The notes below the pieces were generated by a model. That model searched no databases and had not been told where the DNA came from. It saw only the letters and a list, made by a program, of their open reading frames with translations. Below, in pieces: positions 33,933 to 41,886 of a stretch of 64,000 bases of DNA. Within the stretch, counting starts at the first letter, position 1; the number at the start of each line of letters is the position of its first letter. Source of the DNA: Treponema sp. (lineage in GTDB: Bacteria; Spirochaetota; Spirochaetia; Treponematales; Treponemataceae); contig JAEDJA010000009.1 in assembly GCA_016296575.1 (NCBI GenBank), forward strand, positions 21,586 to 85,585, given 5' to 3'. The position numbers and the translations under genes were made by a program.

Positions 33933-36900
33933 ATGGCTAAAAATGTTGATTATCGACTTGGTTTAGATTTGGGTACTAATTCTATTGGTTGGGCTATTTA
34001 TAGAATTGATGAAAAAGAAGAGCCAGTAGAATTACTTGATATGGGTGTCCGTATTTTTTCTGATGGACGTAATCCTAAAACAAAGGAACCACTCGCAGTT
34101 GAACGTAGAAATGCCAGAGAAATTCGACGCCAAATATATAGAAGAAAACTTCGAAGAAAGCAAGTATTCAGATTATTGCAGGAACAGGGATTATTTCCTA
34201 AAAGTAAAGAAGAATGTCAGAAGCTGAAATTATTGAATCCCTATGAATTAAGGATAAAGGCTTTAGATTCCGTTCTTGAACCTTATGAATTAGGACGAGT
34301 TTTGTTTAATCTATCTGTAAGGCGTGGATTTAAAAGTAATAGAAAAGACGGAACAAAAGAAGAAATAACTGAAACTGCATCAACTAAGAAGTCTAAACTT
34401 TCCCAGACAGAAATGTGCCAGGAACTTGATAAAGCAATTAGAGAGTCAGGTTTTAGAACGATTGGTGAATATTTGTGGAATACTCGAGAAGAGCATGATG
34501 GTATTCGTTTTGTCCCTAACCGAATGAGTTTTTATCCCCTTAGAAAAATGTATGAAGATGAATTCAATTTAATACGTCAAAAGCAGGAAGTTGAGTTCAG
34601 TCATATTGAATGGGATAAAATATATACGGCTATTTTTTATCAGCGTCCTTTACGTCCTCAGGAAAGGGGTAGATGTCAGTATATGCCTAAGAATGAACGA
34701 ACTTATAAAGCTATGCCATCAAGTGAGAAGATTCGTGTTCTTCAGGAAATAAGAAATATAAATTACCAGACTGCCGATGGTAAAATATTGCCATTGTCTG
34801 ATGATCAGGAAGATAAAATAATTGAAATTTTGTATTCTCAGGCAACAGTAAAATTTGATGCTCTTAAGAAGAAGATTGGTCTTTCTACAGATTGTACATT
34901 TAATCTTGAGAGTCAAGTTCGAAGTGGACTTAATGGTTGTTCAACAGCCGTTAAAATGAGAAATGAAAAGAATTTTGGATCTTTATGGGATTCTTTCTCA
35001 CTGGAAGAACAGGATTTTATTGTTGAAAAACTGATTACAGCTGATGAAGATAGTGAAGTTTTTGAACTGCTTGCAAAATATAATCTTTCTGAAACTCAAA
35101 AGACTAATATTGTTAATCTTGTACTGGTATCTGGAACAACGATGCTTTGTAAAGAAGTAACAGAGGCATTAGTTCATAAAATGGAAAATAAAGACCAGCG
35201 GGTAAATTTGTCAACAGCAGTAAAAATGCTTGGATTTGAAAATAAGAGTCAGGCTATAGAAATACTTGATGTTCTACCTTATTACGGAAAAGTTCTTGTT
35301 GGATCAACTATGGGTGTAAAACCTGAAGCTCCGGAAACAAATCCGGAACAGAAATATGGGAAAATTAGTAACCCTACAGTCCATGTAGCATTGAATCAAA
35401 CACGAACAGTTGTAAATGCCATCATTAAAGAATACGGAAAGCCATCTCAGATAGTGGTTGAACTTTCCCGAGATTTAAAAGCCAGCCGAGAAGCAAAGGC
35501 AGTAATGATAAAAAAACAGGCTGACAATACAAAGCAAAATGAAATAATTAACAAAAAAATTACTGACGCATATAAAATTGTATTCCCTTCAAGAATTGAC
35601 AGACAAAAATTCCGTTTATGGGAAGAGCTTTCTGCAGATTGTTTATCAAGAAAATGCTTGTACTGTGGAAAAGTGATTTCAGGAAGTGAGTTATTTACAA
35701 AAAATATTGAGATTGAGCATATTCTTCCATACGGACGTACTTTGTTAGATTCCGAATCAAACTTGACGGTTTCACATGCAATATGTAATGCATTTAAGGC
35801 AGAGCGTTCTCCATTTGAAGCATTTGGTTCTAGTCCAAAAGGTTATAACTGGAATGAAATAATGGCACGCGTAAACTCGTTGAAAAACCCGGTAAAACGT
35901 GGGCGTTTTGCAGAAAAAGCAATGGACATATTTGAAAAGGATAGTACCTTTATTACACGCCAGCTTACTGATAATGCGTATTTATCAAAAATGGCGTTGC
36001 GATATCTTCACGCAGTGTGTGATAATGTATGGTCTGTTAATGGTGGTATGACAAAGCTTCTCCGTGATAAATGGGAAATTGATTCAATTTTGAAGCGTAA
36101 GATTGGTGAAAAAGAAATTGCCCATTTTGGTCTTAAAGATGATCAGATTGGTACATATAAGAAAAACCGTTACGACCACCGTCATCATGCTTTGGATGCA
36201 AGTGTAATTGCTCTAGTAGATCGTGGGATGGTAAAACAGATTTCAACCTTAAATTCCCGTCACCTGAAAAACAGAATTGAAGTTCCTCAGATGCCTGTTT
36301 TGCGGGAAGAACTTATAGAAAAAGTGAAATCAGTTGTTCCTAGTTTCAAGCCAGATCATGGAACACAGGGAAAACTTTCTAAGGAAACTCTTCTCGGAAA
36401 AATTAAGGTTGAAGATTCAGTTTCTATTTCTGAAATAAAGACAGAAGAAGATATTTCGAAAATTAAAAATGAACGAGTTCGAAGTGAGTTCCTATCTGAA
36501 TTGCAGAAAACAGAGGATATGAAAAAGGTTCAGAAAAACCTTAAAGATGTTTATCCAAATGTTAAAATCTATAAAGATGTTTTTGTTTCTCGATGCAGTC
36601 TTACAAGCCTTTCTGAAAAAAATATAGAAGACATTGTTGATGCAAGGATAAAACAACAATTGAATGATTTTATATCAGTAAATAAACCTAAAAAGTATGA
36701 AGATATTATTCAGTTATTTATTGAAGCTACAGGTATTAAAAAAGTTCGTTGCGTAAATAGGGTACAAACTCCAATTGAAATAAAAGGTGAAGTGCCTAGA
36801 TATCTGGCGCCAGAAGATTATTTTGCAGCTGTAATTTGGCAAATTCCACCTAAAAAAGAAGGTGGTAATCAAACATATTCTGCTCAGTATGTTCGCAGAG

Positions 36901-37247
36901 ATGAACTTGATTTAGATGGTGTACCAAAGAAATTTGTAAAACCACACCCTGCAGCAAAAAATATAGGTACTATCTTCAAGGGTGATTATGTAGAGTTTTC
37001 CGAAAATGGCAGACTGCTATTGGCTAGGATTGCATCCTATTCAGCAACACAAAATAAACTGGATATACGCCCTGTTTGTGCTGTTACAGATTCAAATGAC
37101 TGGATCATTTCAACAAATGAACAGGTTCTTGTTCCTGGATGGAAACAACAGACTGGACAGAACTTTATTTCTGTAAATGTTTTGTTTGGTATAAAAAAAG
37201 CAAGGTTTGTAACTGTATCTCCGATTGGCCGGGTTTTTAGAAAATAA
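33933..37247 (+). CDS. cas9: CRISPR-associated endonuclease Cas9, type II-C
   Basis: An RNA-guided DNA endonuclease. The 1104-residue protein is in the type II-C size range. It has RuvC-I LGLDLGTNSIGWA (D12), an arginine-rich bridge helix (RRNAREIRRQIYRRKLRRKQ), RuvC-II IVVELSRDL (E510), an HNH domain with CLYCGK and IEIEHILPYGRTLLDSESN (H596), and RuvC-III HHALDAS (D755). All catalytic residues are present. The C-terminal ~340 residues would hold the PAM-interacting domain. The absence of csn2 and cas4 supports II-C. Compared with flanking genes it uses more TTA/TTG leucine and A-rich codons, suggesting transfer. cas1 follows immediately. Confidence 0.97.
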   Translation: MAKNVDYRLGLDLGTNSIGWAIYRIDEKEEPVELLDMGVRIFSDGRNPKTKEPLAVERRNAREIRRQIYRRKLRRKQVFRLLQEQGLFPKSKEECQKLKLLNPYELRIKALDSVLEPYELGRVLFNLSVRRGFKSNRKDGTKEEITETASTKKSKLSQTEMCQELDKAIRESGFRTIGEYLWNTREEHDGIRFVPNRMSFYPLRKMYEDEFNLIRQKQEVEFSHIEWDKIYTAIFYQRPLRPQERGRCQYMPKNERTYKAMPSSEKIRVLQEIRNINYQTADGKILPLSDDQEDKIIEILYSQATVKFDALKKKIGLSTDCTFNLESQVRSGLNGCSTAVKMRNEKNFGSLWDSFSLEEQDFIVEKLITADEDSEVFELLAKYNLSETQKTNIVNLVLVSGTTMLCKEVTEALVHKMENKDQRVNLSTAVKMLGFENKSQAIEILDVLPYYGKVLVGSTMGVKPEAPETNPEQKYGKISNPTVHVALNQTRTVVNAIIKEYGKPSQIVVELSRDLKASREAKAVMIKKQADNTKQNEIINKKITDAYKIVFPSRIDRQKFRLWEELSADCLSRKCLYCGKVISGSELFTKNIEIEHILPYGRTLLDSESNLTVSHAICNAFKAERSPFEAFGSSPKGYNWNEIMARVNSLKNPVKRGRFAEKAMDIFEKDSTFITRQLTDNAYLSKMALRYLHAVCDNVWSVNGGMTKLLRDKWEIDSILKRKIGEKEIAHFGLKDDQIGTYKKNRYDHRHHALDASVIALVDRGMVKQISTLNSRHLKNRIEVPQMPVLREELIEKVKSVVPSFKPDHGTQGKLSKETLLGKIKVEDSVSISEIKTEEDISKIKNERVRSEFLSELQKTEDMKKVQKNLKDVYPNVKIYKDVFVSRCSLTSLSEKNIEDIVDARIKQQLNDFISVNKPKKYEDIIQLFIEATGIKKVRCVNRVQTPIEIKGEVPRYLAPEDYFAAVIWQIPPKKEGGNQTYSAQYVRRDELDLDGVPKKFVKPHPAAKNIGTIFKGDYVEFSENGRLLLARIASYSATQNKLDIRPVCAVTDSNDWIISTNEQVLVPGWKQQTGQNFISVNVLFGIKKARFVTVSPIGRVFRK

Positions 37248-37282
37248 TACTCAGAAACGTTCATTATGCCGATAATATTGGT

Positions 37283-38203
37283 GTGCTGAACAGAGTAGTA
37301 GAGATTTGTCAAGAAAATCGATATCTTTCTCTAAATCGTGGCTTTCTTGTAATAAAAGAAGGCGATGTAGAACTTGGCTCTGTCCCACTTGATGATATAG
37401 CCGTTCTGGTTCTTTCTGCACAAAGTATAACAATTACAAAGAATATACTGAATGCACTGTCTGAAAAAGGTTGTGTTACTGTACTCTGTGGAAAAAACTA
37501 CATTCCGCAAAGTATGGTAATACCAGAATTTTCACATTATTTGTTTTCAAAAATCTTAAAAACTCAAATACAGGCTTCGCAACCTTTGAAAAAGCGTATA
37601 TGGCAGCAGGTTGTAATGTCAAAAATAAGACATCAGGCTCATTGTCTTAAAATAAATGGTAAAGATGTTGAATCAAAAAAATTATACTTAATAAGTAAAT
37701 CAGTAAATTCAGGAGATACTAATAACAGAGAGTCTTATGCAGCAAAACTATATTGGAAGGCTTTGTTTGGTTCAGAGTTTATTCGTAATAAAGATGGTGA
37801 TGGAATAAACGCACTATTAAATTATGGATATGCCATAATGCGAGCAGCAATGACAAGAGCAATTTGTGCTTCAGGCTTATTACCAACGCTAGGAATTCAT
37901 CATGATAATATCAGTAATCAGTTTTGTCTTTCAGACGATCTTTTTGAAGTATATAGACCCTTAGTAGATTGTATGGTATGTAAAATTGTACAGGAGGGAA
38001 ATCAGGAATTAACACCAGAAGTAAAAAAAACATTGGCAAAAACTTTACAAGTGATGGTTCATACGACTGAAGGTTCATCACCTGCAGTAACTAGTATGCA
38101 ATATCTGTCGTCTTCCTATGTAAAATCATTGGAAACTAAAACATTAGTCATTACGTTACCCGATTGGGAAGGAAATGAAAATGGAATTACCATTATTGAA
38201 TAG
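37283..38203 (+). CDS. cas1: CRISPR-associated integrase Cas1, type II
   Basis: The catalytic subunit of the spacer-acquisition complex with Cas2. The 306-residue protein shows the Cas1 pattern: NRGFLVIKEGD with PLDDIAVLVL in the N-terminal beta domain; NYGYAIMRAAMTRAICASGLLPTLGIHHDNISNQFCLSDDLFEVYRPLVD in the helical domain, including the metal-binding histidine and acidic residues. The GTG start at 37283 has no ribosome-binding site. The frame stays open upstream to 37241, overlapping the cas9 stop, and that stretch (RNVHYADNIG) looks coding. The true start could be a rare codon near 37244. It overlaps cas2 by 29 bases. Confidence 0.93.
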   Translation: MLNRVVEICQENRYLSLNRGFLVIKEGDVELGSVPLDDIAVLVLSAQSITITKNILNALSEKGCVTVLCGKNYIPQSMVIPEFSHYLFSKILKTQIQASQPLKKRIWQQVVMSKIRHQAHCLKINGKDVESKKLYLISKSVNSGDTNNRESYAAKLYWKALFGSEFIRNKDGDGINALLNYGYAIMRAAMTRAICASGLLPTLGIHHDNISNQFCLSDDLFEVYRPLVDCMVCKIVQEGNQELTPEVKKTLAKTLQVMVHTTEGSSPAVTSMQYLSSSYVKSLETKTLVITLPDWEGNENGITIIE

Positions 38204-38516
38204 GTACGAACTTATGTGGATGTTAGTTTTATTTGATTTGCCAACTACAGAAAAATATCAGCAGAAAAGAGCTTCTGAATTCAGAAGTTTTCTGCTAGAT
38301 AATGGTTTTTCTATGGTTCAGTATTCGATTTATACAAAACTGTTTTCAGGAAAAGATGCCTGCAATAAGTACTATGGACTTATAAAGAAAAATTTGCCAG
38401 AAGAAGGGAAAATTGATATTCTTACAATAACAGATAAGCAATATGCTGGTATAATAAGTTATAATTCTGGTGGACAAATTGAAAAAAAAGAGCCTGAACA
38501 ACTTGAATTATTCTGA
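38175..38516 (+). CDS. cas2: CRISPR-associated protein Cas2, type II
   Basis: A small subunit that bridges two Cas1 dimers during spacer integration. The 113-residue protein has the Cas2 ferredoxin-like start LWMLVLFDLPTTEKYQQKRASEFRSFLLDNGFSMVQYSIYTKL and ends in the polar tail EKKEPEQLELF. It overlaps the cas1 end by 29 bases and is last in the cas operon, converging on the array transcript. Confidence 0.94.
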   Translation: MKMELPLLNRYELMWMLVLFDLPTTEKYQQKRASEFRSFLLDNGFSMVQYSIYTKLFSGKDACNKYYGLIKKNLPEEGKIDILTITDKQYAGIISYNSGGQIEKKEPEQLELF

Positions 38517-38527
38517 ATTTTCCTCAA

Positions 38528-38584
38528 AAAAAATACGTCTGATGCAACCTAACTCCTTGTTTTTCCAAGAGTTACATCAGACGT
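38528..38584 (-). terminator. terminator of the CRISPR array transcript
   Basis: ATACGTCTGATG and CATCAGACGTAT are a perfect 12-bp inverted repeat. An inner stem AACTCCTTG/CAAGAGTT extends it into a long hairpin. On the minus strand it is followed by eight T residues, so it should end pre-crRNA transcription just short of the cas2 stop. Its outer arm runs into the first CRISPR repeat. Confidence 0.85.
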
Positions 38585-39468
38585 ATTATAACTGATTAAA
38601 TTTTCCGGTCAACCTGCAACAATCCTTATGCACACTCTGGAAGCTCACTCATTATAACTGATTAAATTTTCCGGTCAACCTGCAACCAAAACATTGTTTA
38701 TAAGCAAACGGCTTAATTATAACTGATTAAATTTTCCGGTCAACCTGCAACAAACAATTCAAAGATGATAAAGATCTGAATATTATAACTGATTAAATTT
38801 TCCGGTCAACCTGCAACTGCAGTTCTTCCGCCTTATGTTGAAGTTCCATTATAACTGATTAAATTTTCCGGTCAACCTGCAACAGACGAAGTCATCAGAT
38901 TGATTAACGACTTATTATAACTGATTAAATTTTCCGGTCAACCTGCAACAGACGAAGTCATCAGATTGATTAACGACTTATTATAACTGATTAAATTTTC
39001 CGGTCAACCTGCAACAGTTGAGGCGGCGGAAACAGAAAAAAATGAATTATAACTGATTAAATTTTCCGGTCAACCTGCAACAAAGTCATAAAAAATACAA
39101 TGAATTATTGTATTATAACTGATTAAATTTTCCGGTCAACCTGCAACCCACAGTCTGAGCAGGAATTTCTACTTCAATTATAACTGAGTAAATTTTCCGG
39201 TCAACCTGCAACGTATGGTCATGTTGCTATAGTTATGGGTGTATTATAACTGATTAAATTTTCCGGTCAACCTGCAACACCGAACATTGTTTATAAGCAA
39301 ACGGCTTAATTATAACTGATTAAATTTTCCGGTCAACCTGCAACTTGTGTATGATAATAGTGCAAGTTGTAAAGATTATAACTGATTAAATTTTCCGGTC
39401 AACCTGCAACCCACAGTCTGAGCAGGAATTTCTACTTCAATTATAACTGAGTAAATTTTCCGGTCAAC
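38585..39468 (-). CRISPR. type II-C CRISPR array, 14 repeats and 13 spacers
   Basis: The 36-base repeats start at 38585, 38651, 38716, 38782, 38848, 38914, 38980, 39046, 39112, 39177, 39243, 39309, 39375 and 39440. Spacers are 29-30 bases. In crRNA sense the repeat begins GTTGCAGG and ends in TATAAT. Repeats at 39177 and 39440 share a T-to-G change (in + sense), and the last one is truncated to 29 bases, marking the old end. Spacers 5 and 6 are identical, 9 and 13 are identical, and 2 and 11 share 26 bases. The complementary tracrRNA and the terminator show transcription on the minus strand. Confidence 0.98.
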
Positions 39469-39482
39469 TTTTTTTACATCAT

Positions 39483-39586
39483 TTTCTAATCACCTGATGA
39501 TGATGAATACTTTACTGATGAAAGTGCAGATGATGAAATAATTGATACTTTACTCCTTTTGAAAATATCAACCAAAATCCATTTTC
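39483..39586 (-). repeat. right 104-bp inverted repeat of the CRISPR-Cas island
   Basis: Inverted partner of 33595-33698 with 99 of 104 positions matching. It begins 14 bases past the truncated last CRISPR repeat. Its position at the upstream end of the array could also make it a leader-like region. Confidence 0.93.
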
Positions 39587-39646
39587 GGTTTTTTTCAATT
39601 TTCGGACAGGGGCATTTTTTCTTTTTTTGCAAAATTATGAAGACTA

Positions 39647-39658
39647 CGGAAATTTCCG
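39647..39658. promoter_or_regulatory. 12-bp perfect palindrome upstream of the DEAD-box gene
   Basis: CGGAAATTTCCG sits in the 165-base gap before the helicase gene, a candidate operator. The rest of 39587-39751 is T-rich with a weak TAGAAT -10 candidate near 39733; nothing else is seen. Confidence 0.35.
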
Positions 39659-39751
39659 CAGTGGAGTTAAATTGTCCTGTAATGTAAAGTTTTCATCAAA
39701 ATGTTAGCGTTTGCATAAATCTGTGATTTAATCTAGAATTAAGGCGATTAT

Positions 39752-41815
39752 ATGGTGGAAGAAGAAATTATCGAAAACGAAGAAATTGAAGAAACTGACG
39801 ATGGATTTGTATCCTTTGCAGACCTTGGACTGGATGAAAGAACTCTTAAAGCGGTAGAGAAAAAAGGCTTTTCTGTGCCATCTCCAATCCAGGTGCTGGC
39901 TATTCCACGCCTTCTGAATGGCGATGCCAATGTTATAGCTCGTGCCCGAACAGGGACAGGAAAAACTGCAGCTTTTGGGCTGCCACTTGTACAGACTCTC
40001 AGGGAAAAAACTGGTGAAGTTCAGGCTCTGGTTCTTGAACCAACCCGCGAGCTTGCCATGCAGACCTGTACTGAAATGGAATCCTTTTCTGACGGCGGTT
40101 TCCCACGTACCTGCGTACTTTACGGTGGTGCCTCTTACTCAACACAAATTAAAGACCTTAGAAAAGGCACTGAGATTGTTGTAGGAACCCCTGGTCGTAT
40201 CAAGGATCATCTTGAACGAAAAACTCTGGACATCAGCAAAATCAAGTATTTTATTCTTGATGAAGGTGATGAAATGCTGGATATGGGCTTTATCGAAGAT
40301 ATTGAGGAAATTTTCGAAAAAGCAAATCCAGATTGCCGCATCCTTTTATTCAGTGCAACTATGCCTGAACCTATTTTGAAAATTGCCCAGAAGTTTATGG
40401 GCGAATACGAAATTGTGGAAGAAGAGGGGGTTGTTGATGAACCGCTGCTGATTGACCAGAAATTCTGGATGCTAAAGGAAAGCGACAAAATTGAAGCTCT
40501 GGTACGCCTTATAGATATGGCTCCGGATTTTTACGGTCTTGTTTTCACCATGACCAAAAACGATGCTGATAATGTTACCCGCCTTCTTGACCTTCGTGGT
40601 TATGAAGCTGCTGCTCTTCATGGCGACATTATGCAGAATCAGCGTGAAAAGGTGCTGGAACGTTTCCGCCTTAAAAAAACACGCATTCTGGTAGCTACTG
40701 ATGTTGCTGCTCGCGGTATTGATATTACCGGTCTTACCCACGTTGTAAACTATTCCATTCCTTTTGATGGAGCTACCTACGTTCACCGAATCGGTCGAAC
40801 AGGTCGCGCCGGAAGCTCAGGAACTGCCGTAACTTTTGTACGCCCTGATGAAAGACGAAAACTTTCTTTCCTGCAGAACGCCGTAGCAAAAGCCAGCAAA
40901 GGTAAAATGATTGAAGAAGCTGTTCCAAGTGTAGACGAAGTTCTGAATGTAAAACGGGAACGTCTCTTTGAAACTCTCAAAAATCAGATTTTCGAATCAG
41001 TTGCCGAAACAAAAATTGATCTTGATCCTGATGGTGAAGTAATTCCCCTTCCAGAAAATGATTCGGTTGAACCACCTGTTGTAGAAAATGACAGAGCGGA
41101 TATGAAAAGTCCTGCAGAAAATGCCGCTGGCGTTCCGTCAATTATCGATGTAGATCCTTACTTTAAGAATCTGGCAGAAAAACTCTGTGAAGGTCAGGAT
41201 GCAACGGAAGTTGTAGGTGCACTTTTGAATGCAGTTTACGGTCAGAAACTGAGCCGCAAGCACTATGGACGCATTTCCCAGATTCCTTCCAAAGGCGGAA
41301 GAGAAGGTGGCCGTGGTGATGCAATGGTTGGAAAAGACCAGCTGCGAGTATTTATTTCCATGGGTAAAAAAGACGGCTACCATCCTCGTGATATAGCAGA
41401 CTTTTTCAGTAACCTGCTTCATATTCCTGGACGCAAAGTTGATGCAATCGATATGGCTCGGGAATTCTCACTGGTAAATCTTCCTAAAGATGCAGCCAAA
41501 AAGGCCGTTGAAATTTCTAAACGGGATAAATCCATTCCACACATCCATCTTGATGTAAAGAGCGGAGATTTAGACCGAAGCCCACGCCGAAGAGGTTACT
41601 TTAAAAATGAAGAAGGCGGAGATCGAAAGGTAGGCCGTGAAAGAGACGGACGCCGTGGTGGAAAAACTGACCGGGATTTTAAAGACGGAAAAAAAGAGAG
41701 TAGAGGTGGAGCCAGAGGTCGCTCAAAAGGCTCAAGACCAAATGTCCACACTCAGAGCACTCGAAATGCCGCCAGCCTGTACAAAAAAAGCAGTGCCAAA
41801 GCAGAACGATTTTAA
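39752..41815 (+). CDS. DEAD-box ATP-dependent RNA helicase with DbpA-like RNA-binding domain
   Basis: The 687-residue protein has the Q motif (FADLGLDERTLKAVEKKGFSVPSPIQ), motif I ARTGTGKT, Ia PTRELA, GTPGR, motif II as DEGD instead of DEAD, SAT, and in the second RecA domain VATDVAARGIDI and HRIGRTGRAG. A DbpA-type RNA-binding domain follows (~535-605: LRVFISMGKKDGYHPRDIADFFSNLLHIPGRKVDAID) and a basic Arg/Gly/Lys-rich tail. This architecture matches CsdA/DeaD-type helicases acting in ribosome assembly or mRNA unwinding, often cold-induced. A short family B repeat end lies 22 bases after the stop. Confidence 0.92.
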   Translation: MVEEEIIENEEIEETDDGFVSFADLGLDERTLKAVEKKGFSVPSPIQVLAIPRLLNGDANVIARARTGTGKTAAFGLPLVQTLREKTGEVQALVLEPTRELAMQTCTEMESFSDGGFPRTCVLYGGASYSTQIKDLRKGTEIVVGTPGRIKDHLERKTLDISKIKYFILDEGDEMLDMGFIEDIEEIFEKANPDCRILLFSATMPEPILKIAQKFMGEYEIVEEEGVVDEPLLIDQKFWMLKESDKIEALVRLIDMAPDFYGLVFTMTKNDADNVTRLLDLRGYEAAALHGDIMQNQREKVLERFRLKKTRILVATDVAARGIDITGLTHVVNYSIPFDGATYVHRIGRTGRAGSSGTAVTFVRPDERRKLSFLQNAVAKASKGKMIEEAVPSVDEVLNVKRERLFETLKNQIFESVAETKIDLDPDGEVIPLPENDSVEPPVVENDRADMKSPAENAAGVPSIIDVDPYFKNLAEKLCEGQDATEVVGALLNAVYGQKLSRKHYGRISQIPSKGGREGGRGDAMVGKDQLRVFISMGKKDGYHPRDIADFFSNLLHIPGRKVDAIDMAREFSLVNLPKDAAKKAVEISKRDKSIPHIHLDVKSGDLDRSPRRRGYFKNEEGGDRKVGRERDGRRGGKTDRDFKDGKKESRGGARGRSKGSRPNVHTQSTRNAASLYKKSSAKAERF

Positions 41816-41837
41816 TTCCTAAATAATAAGAATGAAA

Positions 41838-41853
41838 ACTTATTGGACATCCC
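41838..41853 (-). repeat. solo end of the family B repeat
   Basis: The minus strand reads GGGATGTCCAATAAGT, identical to the left terminal repeat of the complete element at 63771. No opposite end is present. It lies between the convergent helicase and purF-like genes. Confidence 0.7.
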
Positions 41854-41886
41854 CCTTTTTGCGAAGGACAGGTCTTGTTTTGTGCT

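Noticed and set aside
33933..38516. Type II-A assignment of the Cas9 system
   Set aside because: csn2 is absent, Cas9 is about 1100 residues, and the repeat-borne promoters and reversed array match type II-C.
39483..39586. Small protein gene in the inverted repeat
   Set aside because: A 14-codon Met-rich frame is kept in both copies, and a longer acidic frame is open, but neither has a start signal or ribosome-binding site. Trinucleotide-rich sequence explains the open frames.
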